Shown here: piece by piece, positions 17,775 to 27,410 of the stretch
Position numbering within the stretch: the stretch's first letter is position 1
Layout: every line of letters starts with the position of its first letter
Assembly (NCBI RefSeq): GCF_902459695.1
Contig: NZ_CABPRZ010000008.1
Coordinates: 186,001 to 250,000 of the forward strand
Reading direction: 5' to 3'
From: Pandoraea terrae
GTDB taxonomy: Bacteria > Pseudomonadota > Gammaproteobacteria > Burkholderiales > Burkholderiaceae
Length of the DNA stretch: 64,000 nucleotides
Made by a program: the position numbers and the translations under genes
Notes under the pieces: model-generated
Databases searched by the model: none
What the model was told of the DNA's origin: nothing
Seen by the model: only the letters and a program-made list of their open reading frames with translations

Positions 17775-20700
17775 ATGACCGATCTGTCCGTCGCGCAAAA
17801 AATACACGGCGCCACGCCGGCGCTGCGCTTGCGTTTTGTCACCGCGGCCGCCCTGTTCGACGGCCACGACGCCTCGATCAACATCATGCGCCGCATCCTG
17901 CAGGCCAGCGGCGCCGAGGTGATTCATCTGGGCCACAACCGCTCGGTCGCCGAAGTGGTGCAGGCGGCGCTCGACGAAGATGTCCACGCCATTGCCGTGT
18001 CGAGTTATCAGGGCGGGCACGTCGAATACTTCCAGTACATGATCGATCGCCTGCGCGAGGGCGGCGGGGCGCATATCAAGGTGTTCGGCGGCGGCGGCGG
18101 CGTGATCGTGCCCGACGAGATCGCCGCGCTGCACGCGTACGGCGTCACGCGCATCTATTCTCCGCACGACGGCCAGCAGCTCGGCCTGCAAGGCATGATC
18201 GACGACATGTTGCGGCGTTGCGCCGGTGAACTCGGCGACTTGTCGCAGTTCGCGCCCTTGTCAATGCAGCCTGTCTTCGACGGCGACCGCCGCGCATTGG
18301 CACAGACAATTTCCTCGCTCGAAAACGGCAAACTGTCGGCAGAATCACGCGCGGCGCTCCAGCAACGTGCCGCTGCTGCGAAAACGACGGTCGTCGGTAT
18401 TACGGGCACGGGCGGGGCGGGCAAGTCATCGCTGACCGACGAACTCATCCGCCGCCTGCGCCTCGATCACGACGATGCGCTGACGATTGCCGTGCTCGCC
18501 GTCGATCCGTCGCGGCGCAAGTCGGGCGGCGCATTGCTTGGCGACCGAATCCGCATGAACGCCATTGGCGATTGGGGCAACGGACCTCGTGTTTTCATGC
18601 GCTCGCTGGCCACGCGCGGCGCAGGCGGGGAACTGTCCGCGGCGCTGCCGGACGCGCTGGCGGCTTGTCGGGCGGCGGGCTTCGACCTGATCGTGGTGGA
18701 GACCTCCGGCATCGGCCAGGGCGACGCGGCCATCGTGCAGCACGCTGACGTCTCGCTGTATGTCATGACGCCCGAATTCGGCGCGGCTACCCAGCTCGAG
18801 AAAATCGACATGCTCGACTTCGCCGATCTCGTCGCCATCAACAAGTTCGACCGCAAGGGCGCGCAGGACGCCTTGCGCGATGTCGCCAAGCAGGTGCAGC
18901 GCAACCGCAACGCCTGGCAGACACCGCCCGGCGAGATGCCCGTCTACGGCACGATGGCTGCCCATTTCAACGACGACGGCGTGACGGCGCTGTACCAGGG
19001 CCTCGTGGCGATGCTCGCCGCCCGTGGCCGCCCGATCGGCGACGGCCGTGGCCGATTGCCGCGTGTCGATGTCCGGCACTCGACGCAACTGCACGCTATC
19101 GTACCGGCCGCGCGCGTGCGATATCTGGCGGAGATCGCGCAGACTGTCCGTCAGTATCACGTCCACGCCGAGGCGCAGAGCACGCTCGCGCACGAGGTCC
19201 AGCAGTTGCGCGAGAGCGCGCGCATGGCCGGCGGCGCCGGGACGGCGGACACCGCTGCCGTTTCGCAATCGCTCGACGCGCTGCGCGAAGCGCGCGAAGC
19301 GCAACTGGGCGCGACCGAACGCGCGTTGCTGGCGAGCTGGCCGGCGACGCGCGACGCGTACACGGGCGATGACCTCGTCACGAAGGTGCGCGGCAAGGAG
19401 ATTCACACGACGCTCACGCGCACCACGCTGTCCGGCCTGAGGATTCCGAAAGTCGTGCTGCCGCCCTATCGGGACGATGGTGAACTCCTGCGCTGGCTGA
19501 TGCGCGAGAACCTGCCGGGCGCATTTCCGTATACAGCGGGCGTGTTTCCGTTCAAGCGCGAGAACGAGGATCCGACGCGCATGTTCGCGGGCGAGGGCGA
19601 CGCGATGCGCACCAATCGCCGCTTCAAACTGCTCTCGGCGGGCATGGCGGCCAAACGGTTGTCGACGGCCTTCGATTCCGTCACGCTGTATGGCTTCGAC
19701 CCGGACGAACGCCCCGACATCTACGGCAAGATCGGCAACGCGGGCGTTTCGATCGCCACGCTCGACGACATGTTGGCGCTCTACGACGGCTTCGATCTCT
19801 GCTCGCCGTCGACCTCGGTGTCGATGACGATCAACGGCCCCGCGCCAACCATCCTTGCGATGTTCTTCAACACCGCAATCGACCAGCAGATGGCGCGTTT
19901 CGAGAAGGCGCATGGCCGCGCGCCGAACGCCAGCGAAGCCGAAGCCGTGCGCACGCGCACGCTCGAGCAAGTCCGCGGCACGGTGCAGGCGGACATCCTC
20001 AAGGAGGACCAGGGCCAGAATACCTGTATCTTCTCGACGGAATTCAGCCTCAAGGTGATGGGCGACATCCAGGCGTATTTCGTCGATCACCGCGTGCGCA
20101 ACTTCTACTCGGTGTCGATCTCCGGCTATCACATCGCCGAAGCCGGTGCGAACCCGATCTCGCAACTGGCGTTCACGCTGTCCAACGGTTTCACGTTTGT
20201 CGAAGCTTATCTCGCGCGCGGCATGGCCGTTGACGATTTCGCGCCGAACCTGTCGTTCTTCTTCTCCAACGGCATGGACCCCGAATACGCGGTGCTCGGA
20301 CGCGTTGCGCGCCGCATCTGGGCCGTGGCGATGCGCGACCGGTACGGGGCGAATGAACGCAGCCAGAAGCTCAAGTATCACATCCAGACCAGCGGGCGCA
20401 GCCTGCACGCGCAGGAGATCGACTTCAACGACATCCGCACGACGTTGCAGGCGCTCATCGCGATCTACGACAACTGCAATTCGCTGCACACGAACGCGTT
20501 CGACGAAGCCATCACCACGCCGACCGAGGCGTCCGTGCGGCGTGCCCTTGCCATCCAGTTGATCATCAATCGCGAGTGGGGCGTGGCGTACAACGAGAAT
20601 CCGAATCAGGGCAGCTTCCTGATGGAACAACTGACGGATCTCGTGGAAGAGGCCGTGCTGTGCGAGTTCGAGCGCATCAGTGAGCGTGGCGGCGTGCTCG

Positions 20701-21074
20701 GCGCCATGGAAACGGGCTACCAGCGCGGCAAGATCCAGGAGGAGTCGTTGTATTACGAGCATCGCAAGCACGACGGCTCGTACCCGATCGTCGGCGTCAA
20801 CACGTTCGTGGCCCCGGACAGCGAGGCCCATGCAGGCACCGTGCCGCTGGCGCGGTCCACGGAAGACGAGAAGCAGTCCCAGCTGCGCCGGTTGCGCGCG
20901 TTTCAGGCGCGCCACGCCGACGCCGCGCCACAGATGCTGCGGCGTCTGCAACAGGCGGTGATCGCGGACGAAAACGTCTTTGCGGTGCTGATGGATGCCG
21001 TACGTGTGTGCTCCCTGGGGCAAATCACGCAGGCGCTGTTCGAAGTGGGCGGGCAATATCGCCGCAATATGTGA
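17775..21074 (+). CDS. icmF: Fused isobutyryl-CoA mutase IcmF
   Basis: IcmF interconverts isobutyryl-CoA and n-butyryl-CoA with adenosylcobalamin, and carries its own G-protein chaperone. The 1099-residue length matches known fusions. The order is a B12-binding domain with the DGHDAS signature (His31 as cobalt ligand), a MeaB-like GTPase with P-loop [12 protein letters not shown] (about 208-219), and a large C-terminal mutase barrel (about 560-1099). The start follows a GGGGGAG ribosome-binding site. Butyryl-CoA would feed into beta-oxidation, consistent with the hydroxyacyl-CoA dehydrogenase next door. Some fusions also act on isovaleryl-CoA/pivalyl-CoA. Confidence 0.95.
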   Translation: MTDLSVAQKIHGATPALRLRFVTAAALFDGHDASINIMRRILQASGAEVIHLGHNRSVAEVVQAALDEDVHAIAVSSYQGGHVEYFQYMIDRLREGGGAHIKVFGGGGGVIVPDEIAALHAYGVTRIYSPHDGQQLGLQGMIDDMLRRCAGELGDLSQFAPLSMQPVFDGDRRALAQTISSLENGKLSAESRAALQQRAAAAKTTVVGITGTGGAGKSSLTDELIRRLRLDHDDALTIAVLAVDPSRRKSGGALLGDRIRMNAIGDWGNGPRVFMRSLATRGAGGELSAALPDALAACRAAGFDLIVVETSGIGQGDAAIVQHADVSLYVMTPEFGAATQLEKIDMLDFADLVAINKFDRKGAQDALRDVAKQVQRNRNAWQTPPGEMPVYGTMAAHFNDDGVTALYQGLVAMLAARGRPIGDGRGRLPRVDVRHSTQLHAIVPAARVRYLAEIAQTVRQYHVHAEAQSTLAHEVQQLRESARMAGGAGTADTAAVSQSLDALREAREAQLGATERALLASWPATRDAYTGDDLVTKVRGKEIHTTLTRTTLSGLRIPKVVLPPYRDDGELLRWLMRENLPGAFPYTAGVFPFKRENEDPTRMFAGEGDAMRTNRRFKLLSAGMAAKRLSTAFDSVTLYGFDPDERPDIYGKIGNAGVSIATLDDMLALYDGFDLCSPSTSVSMTINGPAPTILAMFFNTAIDQQMARFEKAHGRAPNASEAEAVRTRTLEQVRGTVQADILKEDQGQNTCIFSTEFSLKVMGDIQAYFVDHRVRNFYSVSISGYHIAEAGANPISQLAFTLSNGFTFVEAYLARGMAVDDFAPNLSFFFSNGMDPEYAVLGRVARRIWAVAMRDRYGANERSQKLKYHIQTSGRSLHAQEIDFNDIRTTLQALIAIYDNCNSLHTNAFDEAITTPTEASVRRALAIQLIINREWGVAYNENPNQGSFLMEQLTDLVEEAVLCEFERISERGGVLGAMETGYQRGKIQEESLYYEHRKHDGSYPIVGVNTFVAPDSEAHAGTVPLARSTEDEKQSQLRRLRAFQARHADAAPQMLRRLQQAVIADENVFAVLMDAVRVCSLGQITQALFEVGGQYRRNM

Positions 21075-21288
21075 CGGAAATCGCCACGGGTTTCCGGGAC
21101 GCGGCACTCGCGTTATCATTTGTGCAGTGCAAGATCCCGTCGCCCGCGGATCTTGACGGCAGAACCACGCGTGCGCGGCGTATGGCGCCTCCGATTTCGT
21201 CGCGACGGAGGCGGGCCCGCGCGTGCCCCCCACGAGCGCACGCTGCCGACAGAAAATGGGCGTCCACGGAGTATGGAGTAGACACGAC

Positions 21289-22137
21289 ATGACGATTCAA
21301 AGCGTAGGGATCATCGGCGCCGGCACCATGGGTAACGGCATTGCGCAGGCTTGCGCGGTTGCGGGATTGCCCGTGACGATGGTCGACATCAGCGATGCGG
21401 CCGTACAGAAGGGACTCGCCGCTGTGGCGGGCAGCCTCGACCGTCTCATCAAGAAGGACAAGATCACGGCGGCGGACAAGGCGGCCACGCTCGCCCGCAT
21501 CACGGTGGCCACGGATTACGCCGCGCTTGCGCAGGCCGACATCGTGATCGAAGCCGCCACCGAGAACTTCGACCTGAAGGTCAAGATTCTCAAGCAGCTC
21601 GAAGCCGCGGCGAAGCCCGAGGCGATCCTGGCGTCGAACACGTCGTCGATCTCGATCACGAAGCTGGCAGCGGTGGTGGCGCGTCCCGAGCAGTTCATCG
21701 GCATGCACTTCTTCAATCCGGTGCCGCTGATGGCGCTCGTCGAAATCATCCGTGGCCTGCAGACGAGCGATGCGACCCATGCCGACGTGGATGCGCTGGC
21801 ACGTCAGCTGGGCAAGTCGCCGATTACGGTGAAGAATGCGCCGGGCTTCGTCGTCAATCGCATCCTCGTGCCGATGATCAACGAGGCGTTCTTCGTGCTG
21901 GCGGAGAACCTCGCCACGCCCGAGGAGATCGACGAAGGCATGAAGCTGGGCTGCAATCATCCGATCGGACCGTTGGCGCTGGCCGACATGATCGGGCTGG
22001 ACGTTTGCCTGTCGGTCATGAACGTCTATTACGAAGAGTTCGCCGATTCGAAGTACCGCCCGTGTCCGCTGCTCAAGGAAATGGTGGCGGCCGGCTATCT
22101 CGGCCGCAAGACCGGCCGCGGCGTGTACACGTACTGA
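21289..22137 (+). CDS. 3-hydroxybutyryl-CoA (3-hydroxyacyl-CoA) dehydrogenase
   Basis: This 282-residue enzyme oxidises (S)-3-hydroxybutyryl-CoA to acetoacetyl-CoA with NAD(P). The Rossmann motif is GIIGAGTMGNGIA (about 8-19). The catalytic His139 is in MHFFNPVPLMALVE, and the C-terminal dimerisation domain has NAPGFVVNRILVPMINEA and the family ending GRKTGRGVYTY. The ATG at 21289 gives the standard N-terminus. It follows icmF by 214 bases and may use its product after dehydrogenation and hydration. Its 3' end overlaps the convergent effector-like gene by 43 bases. Confidence 0.95.
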   Translation: MTIQSVGIIGAGTMGNGIAQACAVAGLPVTMVDISDAAVQKGLAAVAGSLDRLIKKDKITAADKAATLARITVATDYAALAQADIVIEAATENFDLKVKILKQLEAAAKPEAILASNTSSISITKLAAVVARPEQFIGMHFFNPVPLMALVEIIRGLQTSDATHADVDALARQLGKSPITVKNAPGFVVNRILVPMINEAFFVLAENLATPEEIDEGMKLGCNHPIGPLALADMIGLDVCLSVMNVYYEEFADSKYRPCPLLKEMVAAGYLGRKTGRGVYTY

Positions 22138-24413
22138 GCGCTGGGCGTCACGTCCGGCGCGCGCCGGACTTGCCGCGAAGGCCTGTCCGGCGACGATCTG
22201 GCGCTCTGGCGTGGCGTCACAGGCCGCGTGATCGACACCCGATAAGGCCGGCCCTCGGGTATGCCCGCGTCGATGAGCGTATCGGCGATGGCCAGCGCTA
22301 CGTCTTCGCGCGACGTGGCCGTGTCGAAGCGAATGATTTTCTGCGAGGCCCAAGGGTCGAGTATCAGCGTTTGCTTCCGATACGGGAAAACCAGCCTCGC
22401 GAATTCCGTTGCGGTGATACCGTCGGGCGTATCGGGCGGTTGATCGATCGGTGTACTGTGGGTAAGGACGTCCATCACCACGGGAGACTCCGTGTACAGC
22501 ACCGCCACGTGTCCGGTGTGAGGGCCGGACGCCATCGTGATGATGCGGAAGTTTTGCAGCGGTACGCCGTTTTCGGCCAAATGCCAGGAAAGGATCTCCG
22601 CATGTTCGTGGCAGTATGCCTCGTGGGTTGGATGATCGATGTAGTATCGGCCGGTGGCCTCAGCCGCCTCCAGTTGCTGCAACCATAGCGGCTCGGAATT
22701 GTCGATGCCCCGGTGCAATTTCGCCAGGTCATGGCGCGCCTCCAAGATACTGTGATCCTGTCGCGCGCGATACTCCGGCCGGTTGGTTCTCTTCAAATGC
22801 ATCTCGGCCAGCGAGTCAAACGCGTCATTGATGGCCGAGCGTACCCGCCTATCGGAAACGGCGATCAGAACGCGATCGTCGGCGTAGATGCTGTCGCTGA
22901 CGAGGGCTGCCTCGGACTCCGGCCGTTGTCCTTTGCTGCCGCCGCAACCGCCGCCGCGTAGACAAAGCGGTGGCTCGGCTTGCCACTTGCCGCTAGCCTC
23001 GCTCCACACCAGCGGAATTTCCGGACGTGCCCGCGCGCCGGTATGGATGAACCATTGCCCGGAGCCAGCGTCCTGGCGTACCCGGTAATATCCGGCATTG
23101 CCGCGAATGAGCAATGTGCCTTGCGACGTTGTCAGGATGCCGGGCGAGCCGGTACCCGCAGGTTCAGCCCCATCGCCGATCGCGTAGTCATACCCTTTGA
23201 GATAAGCCGCTTCACCCTTGGCGCCAAGGAATGGCGCCACGCTGGCGTGGGGTTCGGGGTCGGGCTTGAACGGCAATGCATGATCGGCGAATTCCTGTGC
23301 CTCCCCCGCCCCCGGTTCCGGCCATCTGCCCGGCGGGCCGGAAAGGGTGCTTTCCGGTTCGAGATCAAACGGGAGAGCGTTGTCGGCGGGGTCAACCAGG
23401 GCAAATATATCCTTCGCGGCTGCGAACCCGCGCAAGTCGGTTTGGGACAGTACGTCGGATATAGCATCGATGGACGGCGGCTTGCCTGCGCTCACGTCCG
23501 CCATCTGCTGGGCGACAAGACCGGCCAGGCGCGTTTGCGTGACAACCGGTAATGGTGCGGTCAATGCATCGACTCGCTTGAGCCAGCCCTTGGCCGACGC
23601 CCATTTGCGCGCCGGGATCGGCGGATTTCCCGTAGCGGCCCATGCGTTACGAAAGAAGTCGCCGAGTTTTTCGAAGGGATGCGCCGCATCGCCCAGGGCG
23701 CTCAGAATGTCTTGCGCCGAGTAGCGGGTCTTGACGATATCAGGCGCCATCTTGCGAATGGTGACATTGGAGACCGCAGGTGGGGTGTCCGTGACACCGG
23801 CGTCCCGGGTGGTGACCAAATGCATGAGATACCAGTAGAGCAACTTCGGCAAGCGGGGCCCCGAAGGTCCGGCATTGCCGGAATGCGTCGAAACGCTTGG
23901 TTCTGTCGTCGAGAGGAGCCACGGGTAGTGGCGCAATGCTACGATCGGCCAAATATCTCGGCTTGCACGTTGCCGGCCGACGGGCGCCAAGTCGGGACGC
24001 ACGGGCGGCGCAGCGGGCAAACGTGATTGCTTGAACGGAAAGTCGAGATGCAGCGACCGCATCGCCGCCGCCCGCGGCGGGTTGCCGGACAAGGGAGACG
24101 CGGCGCTTGCCAGAACCAGTTCACTGATCAGCAGGCACTGGATGCCCAGCGCGAGTCTTCCGGACGGGACGTGAATGGGGGGCGGCGATCCGGGGGCGGA
24201 CTTCGCGCGCGTATGGACTTCGGCCAGCGGAAAGCTCAGGGATTCGAATGGGGGGCGGCATTCGGCGGCCGGGCGTGCGGGGTGTTGCGCGCCGGCCCGT
24301 TTCGCAAGGGCACCTGCCATGCGGACTTGTGATGGGCGGCGGTTTGCTCCGGGCGCCAGACGGTACGGCAACGGCGGCGTACGATTTACGGCGTGCGGAA
24401 AATGGTAAGGCAT
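22095..24413 (-). CDS. Effector-like protein with C-terminal Cys-His-Asp (papain/transglutaminase-like) domain
   Basis: This 772-residue protein (from MPYHFPHAVNR) has no family I can name. The N-terminal third is Pro/Arg-rich with one hydrophobic stretch (LALGIQCLLISELVLASA). A middle helical part follows, then a segment with GYYRVRQD, WFIHTGARARPEIPLVW and GKWQAEP, which resembles processing or adaptor segments of large secreted effectors. The C-terminal domain has Cys601 (EAYCHEHAEILSWHL), His635 (GPHTGHVAVLYT) and Asp686 (LILDPWAS), the order and spacing of papain-like proteases, deamidases and transglutaminases. No Sec signal is seen, so type III or VI secretion is possible. The 3' end overlaps the convergent dehydrogenase gene by 43 bases. 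Confidence 0.6.
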   Translation of the reverse strand: MPYHFPHAVNRTPPLPYRLAPGANRRPSQVRMAGALAKRAGAQHPARPAAECRPPFESLSFPLAEVHTRAKSAPGSPPPIHVPSGRLALGIQCLLISELVLASAASPLSGNPPRAAAMRSLHLDFPFKQSRLPAAPPVRPDLAPVGRQRASRDIWPIVALRHYPWLLSTTEPSVSTHSGNAGPSGPRLPKLLYWYLMHLVTTRDAGVTDTPPAVSNVTIRKMAPDIVKTRYSAQDILSALGDAAHPFEKLGDFFRNAWAATGNPPIPARKWASAKGWLKRVDALTAPLPVVTQTRLAGLVAQQMADVSAGKPPSIDAISDVLSQTDLRGFAAAKDIFALVDPADNALPFDLEPESTLSGPPGRWPEPGAGEAQEFADHALPFKPDPEPHASVAPFLGAKGEAAYLKGYDYAIGDGAEPAGTGSPGILTTSQGTLLIRGNAGYYRVRQDAGSGQWFIHTGARARPEIPLVWSEASGKWQAEPPLCLRGGGCGGSKGQRPESEAALVSDSIYADDRVLIAVSDRRVRSAINDAFDSLAEMHLKRTNRPEYRARQDHSILEARHDLAKLHRGIDNSEPLWLQQLEAAEATGRYYIDHPTHEAYCHEHAEILSWHLAENGVPLQNFRIITMASGPHTGHVAVLYTESPVVMDVLTHSTPIDQPPDTPDGITATEFARLVFPYRKQTLILDPWASQKIIRFDTATSREDVALAIADTLIDAGIPEGRPYRVSITRPVTPRQSARSSPDRPSRQVRRAPDVTPSAQYVYTPRPVLRPR

Positions 24414-24668
24414 GGGCTCCTCAAGATTGTGTCGCTCGTGTCGCGATGAATGACAAACCGGCTTTGCGCACATTCGGCGCGGACCGGTGCCGGGGGCTCA
24501 TGCGAAACACTAATCGCCGCAACCTCACGCCGCTTTGGCGGTGAGGCGGTCAAATGGCGGATTCGCGCGAGTCGGGGCGAATGAGCGAGACACAAAACGT
24601 GAAGGAAATGCCGGCACGTGGGAGGCGGAGGGGTGAAGCGGCGGGGTGAAGCGCAGGCGCGAGGCGCG

Positions 24669-24694
24669 TCACGCCGGCACGAGGGCCGGCGTGA
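24669..24694 (-). terminator. 10-bp perfect stem-loop after the nitronate monooxygenase stop
   Basis: TCACGCCGGC (24669-24678) and GCCGGCGTGA (24685-24694) form a perfect 10-bp stem with a 6-base loop, 15 bases past the stop codon in the direction of transcription. It lacks a T-tract on the minus strand, so it may end or stabilise the mRNA rather than be a classic intrinsic terminator. A second, imperfect hairpin (24523-24546) lies further on. Confidence 0.4.
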
Positions 24695-24709
24695 GAAGCT
24701 GGGATTGCG

Positions 24710-25657
24710 TCAGACCGACAAGCGGCGGCGGGTTTCGTCGTATTCGCGCTTGAGCCGCGCGACGATCTCGCCGGCCGGCACGATTTCGTTCATCAGGCCG
24801 ACGCCTTGTCCGGCACCCCAAATATCCTTCCACGCCTTCGCCTTCGAAAAGTTCATGGCGGACTTGTCGGCCGTGGGCAGGTTTTCCGGGTCGAGTCCGG
24901 CGTTGACGATGCTCTGGCGAATGTAATTGCCTGAGACCCCCGTAAACAGATTCGTATAGATGATGTCGGACGCGCTCGCGTCGACGATCGCCTGCTTATA
25001 GGACTCGTGGGCGTTCGCCTCGGTCGACGCGATGAAGCGCGTGCCGATATACGCCAGATCCGCGCCCATGGCCTGCGCCGCCAGGATCGAGCCGCCGTTG
25101 GCGATCGAACCTGACAACACGATGGGGCCGTCGAAGATCTTGCGCACTTCGCCGACCAGCGCGAATGGCGACAACGTGCCCGCATGACCGCCCGCGCCGG
25201 CGGCAACGAGGATCAGGCCGTCCACGCCGGCTTCGATGGCCTTTTGCGCGTGCCGCAGATTGATCACGTCGTGCAGCACGATCCCGCCGTAGCTGTGCAC
25301 CGCATCGATCAGTTCCTTGGGCGGTGCCCGCAGGCTCGTGATGAAGATCGGCACGCGATGCTCGACACACACGCGCACATCGTGTTCGAGGCGCGGGTTC
25401 GACTGATGCACGATCTGATTGACCGCCAGGGGCCCCACCACGGCGTCGGGATTCGCGGCGCGATAGGTCGCGAGCTCTTCGGTCATGCGGTCGAGCCAAT
25501 CCTCGAGCATTTTCGGCTCGCGCGCGTTGAGCGCCGGAAACGAACCGACAATACCGGCCTTGCACTGCGCAAGGACCAGTTCCGGATAGCTGACGATGAA
25601 CATGGGCGAAGCCACCACGGGCAGCGCCAGGTTTTGCAGGATTGCAGGTAGGGCCAT
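24710..25657 (-). CDS. Nitronate monooxygenase (2-nitropropane dioxygenase family)
   Basis: This FMN enzyme of 315 residues oxidises alkyl nitronates. The TIM-barrel signatures are LPVVASPMFIVSYPELV at the N-terminus, the FMN-phosphate segment VAAGAGGHAGTLSPFALV, IVLSGSIANGGSILAAQAMGADLAYIGTRF, and GQGVGLMNEIVPAGEIV near the end. The start MALPAILQNL follows an AAGGAGA ribosome-binding site. A promoter with TATAAT (minus strand, 25730-25725) lies upstream, with a 14-bp perfect palindrome between it and the gene. The physiological substrate is not evident. Confidence 0.92.
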   Translation of the reverse strand: MALPAILQNLALPVVASPMFIVSYPELVLAQCKAGIVGSFPALNAREPKMLEDWLDRMTEELATYRAANPDAVVGPLAVNQIVHQSNPRLEHDVRVCVEHRVPIFITSLRAPPKELIDAVHSYGGIVLHDVINLRHAQKAIEAGVDGLILVAAGAGGHAGTLSPFALVGEVRKIFDGPIVLSGSIANGGSILAAQAMGADLAYIGTRFIASTEANAHESYKQAIVDASASDIIYTNLFTGVSGNYIRQSIVNAGLDPENLPTADKSAMNFSKAKAWKDIWGAGQGVGLMNEIVPAGEIVARLKREYDETRRRLSV

Positions 25658-25710
25658 GAAGTCTCCTTGTCGGCGCGTGTTACGCGGGCGGCATGCGTCG
25701 CTGAAGTTCG

Positions 25711-25730
25711 CGAACGATCGTTCGATTATA
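25711..25730 (-). promoter_or_regulatory. Promoter with palindromic operator for nitronate monooxygenase
   Basis: On the minus strand a perfect -10 box TATAAT (25730-25725) is followed at once by CGAACGATCGTTCG (25724-25711), a perfect 14-bp palindrome over the likely transcription start, about 54 bases before the ATG. This is where a repressor dimer would block initiation. No clear -35 box is seen. The regulator is unknown. Confidence 0.5.
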
Positions 25731-25868
25731 GGGGCATTCGCGTGTCCCTGTGGAATCACCGAGTCGAGGAATGCCTCAGTTGGGCGCGCGGCGTTCGGAC
25801 GGGGTTGTCCAGGGATATCAGGGTAAATCCCCTTGATGGGCGTTGGCGCGCACGAATAGGATGATCTC

Positions 25869-25990
25869 GCGTGCCATGCGGCCCCGGAAACGGCGTCGCG
25901 GGGCGGCTGCGGCGTAGCGACCGCTGCAGCCGTTCGGCACGTCACGTCCTCAAACGCCGTTTGCCTTCGGGTGAGCGGCGTTGTTTTTTT
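25869..25990 (+). ncRNA. Candidate small RNA with UUCG terminator
   Basis: A strong plus-strand intrinsic terminator (25953-25990) has no plus-strand gene upstream for several kilobases. A possible promoter, TTGATG (25833-25838) and TAGGAT (25857-25862, 18-base spacer), would start an RNA near 25869. It would contain one more hairpin, GGCTGC (25905-25910) with GCAGCC (25926-25931), and end at the T-tract, about 120 nt in all. It lies antisense to nothing and just downstream of the convergent MBL gene. Transcription is inferred only from these elements. Confidence 0.35.
25953..25990 (+). terminator. Intrinsic terminator with TTCG tetraloop
   Basis: AACGCCG (25953-25959) pairs with CGGCGTT (25976-25982). 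Inside it, TTGCC pairs with GGTGA around a TTCG loop, and the stem is followed by G and seven T's (25984-25990). This is a textbook plus-strand terminator. In the other orientation it lies directly after the stop of the minus-strand MBL gene, but without a T-tract. Confidence 0.8.
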
Positions 25991-25994
25991 GTGA

Positions 25995-26918
25995 TCAGGC
26001 GGGCGCGGCCAGCCGGCCGTCATCGTCCTGCGTCACTGCCCCCGAGCGCAGCAGCTCGTCGACGAGCGTATCGAGCAGCGCAGGCCATTTCGAAGGCGGC
26101 GCGAGCATGGCTGCCGCATTGCGCCACGCGCGCGCGCCGGCCAATGTGTCGGCGAGCGACGCACGGATCAACGTGCGCTCGGCCATGAGACGGAACACGA
26201 TCAGCACCTTGAGCGCATTTCGCGCGTTGCGCGCCGGGTCGCCGCGCAAATGGTCGAGACGGCTGTGCGCGCGGGAAAGCGCACCGGCGACGTCGTCGAA
26301 CGGCGCGCCGTGTCCGGGGATCACGCGCTGCACATCGAGCTGTTCGATCAGGTCGAGCACGGCAGCTTGTTCGGCAAACCCCGATTCGCCATCCAGTTCC
26401 GGAAAAATTACCCCGAAGCCGTTCTGCCACAGCGCGTCGGCCGAGATCAGCGTGCCGTCGTGGGGGCAGTACAGCATCAGCGCGTGCGGATCGTGCCCGG
26501 GCGCGCCGAGCACCAGCCACTCGCGCTCGCCGAGCGTCATCGTGTCGCCGGGCGATAGCGTTTCGTCAAAACTGAAGCGGTCGCAACGCTGGGCGGTCGC
26601 GCGGAATGACAGGCGCGCTTCGTCCCAATGACGGACCGGGTCCGCTTCGGCGGCGGGGACCCATGTGCGGCAGCCAAAGCGCTGTTGCAGCGCCGCGTTG
26701 CCGCCGCAATGGTCGGAGTGCAGATGCGTGTTGTAGAGCCGTTCCAGCGTGCGTCCGGGCGGCAGCGACTTGGCGACGAGCGCGACCGTCTGCGGTGCGT
26801 GCGTGGCATAGCCGCTGTCAATCAGCGCGGGCGAATCGCCGAGGAACAGGATATTGTTCGAAGAAAGCCAGCCGCGCTCGAACACGCGCATCTTGGCCGG
26901 CAGGGCGATCGATGTCAT
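25995..26918 (-). CDS. MBL-fold metallohydrolase
   Basis: This 307-residue protein has the metallo-beta-lactamase zinc motif H65-x-H67-x-D69-H70 (THLHSDHCGG), then APGHDPHAL and VIPGHGAPF for the remaining ligands. A C-terminal helical extension of about 90 residues is typical of hydroxyacylglutathione-hydrolase-like or thioesterase-like members. The substrate is unknown. It is the last gene of the minus-strand run headed by a reductase and HMG-CoA lyase, 22 bases after a MaoC-like gene. An acyl-CoA or thioester substrate is therefore plausible. Confidence 0.85.
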   Translation of the reverse strand: MTSIALPAKMRVFERGWLSSNNILFLGDSPALIDSGYATHAPQTVALVAKSLPPGRTLERLYNTHLHSDHCGGNAALQQRFGCRTWVPAAEADPVRHWDEARLSFRATAQRCDRFSFDETLSPGDTMTLGEREWLVLGAPGHDPHALMLYCPHDGTLISADALWQNGFGVIFPELDGESGFAEQAAVLDLIEQLDVQRVIPGHGAPFDDVAGALSRAHSRLDHLRGDPARNARNALKVLIVFRLMAERTLIRASLADTLAGARAWRNAAAMLAPPSKWPALLDTLVDELLRSGAVTQDDDGRLAAPA

Positions 26919-26940
26919 GAGCGGACTCTTCTGGCCGCGC

Positions 26941-27369
26941 TCAGGCCGCGCGCGGGCAGACGAGGATCTTCGCGGTCGCGGCGATGACCGGCTCGCCGCG
27001 CTGGTTGGTCGCCAGTCCGTCGAGCGTTACGATATCGCCCCCGAGTTTGTCTTTCCACGTGGCGCTCGTCACGGTCCACGCGACGCGGATGTCGTCGCCG
27101 GCATGCACCGCCTTCTTCAGTTTCATGTCGAACTCGAGACCGAGCGGCTGCGCAGTCTTTGCGTAATGCGTGGCGAGCAGCGATGCCAGATACGACATCT
27201 GCTGCGTGCCCGACGCGATCAGTCCGCCGAAGCGGCTGTCGGCCGCGTAATCCGCATCGTGATGCAGCGGATTATGATCGCTCGCGAGGGTGGCGAAGTG
27301 CCGGATCGACTCCGGCGTGAATGAATGCGTGGCGGAAAAGGTTTCGCCGACGCTGACGATTTTACCCAT
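26941..27369 (-). CDS. MaoC-family dehydratase (hot-dog fold)
   Basis: This 142-residue single hot-dog protein carries the MaoC/R-hydratase motif with catalytic Asp and His (ASDHNPLHHDADYA, about residues 28-41) and GLIASGTQQMSYLASLL. Such proteins hydrate enoyl-CoA or act as thioesterase-like acyl-CoA enzymes. The ATG giving MGKIVSVGETF is the family-like start. It lies between a DUF1289 gene (41-base gap) and an MBL hydrolase gene (22-base gap) in a probable operon with HMG-CoA lyase. Confidence 0.88.
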   Translation of the reverse strand: MGKIVSVGETFSATHSFTPESIRHFATLASDHNPLHHDADYAADSRFGGLIASGTQQMSYLASLLATHYAKTAQPLGLEFDMKLKKAVHAGDDIRVAWTVTSATWKDKLGGDIVTLDGLATNQRGEPVIAATAKILVCPRAA

Positions 27370-27410
27370 GGATGGAGGGGGGCCAAAAATGCCGGCGCGC
27401 GGGCGGCGCG

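Noticed and set aside
18426-21290. Very long open frame (about 950 codons) antisense to icmF
   Set aside because: It is Arg/His/Ala-rich with no domain and mirrors the third-position G+C bias of icmF, a typical shadow of a strong coding gene.
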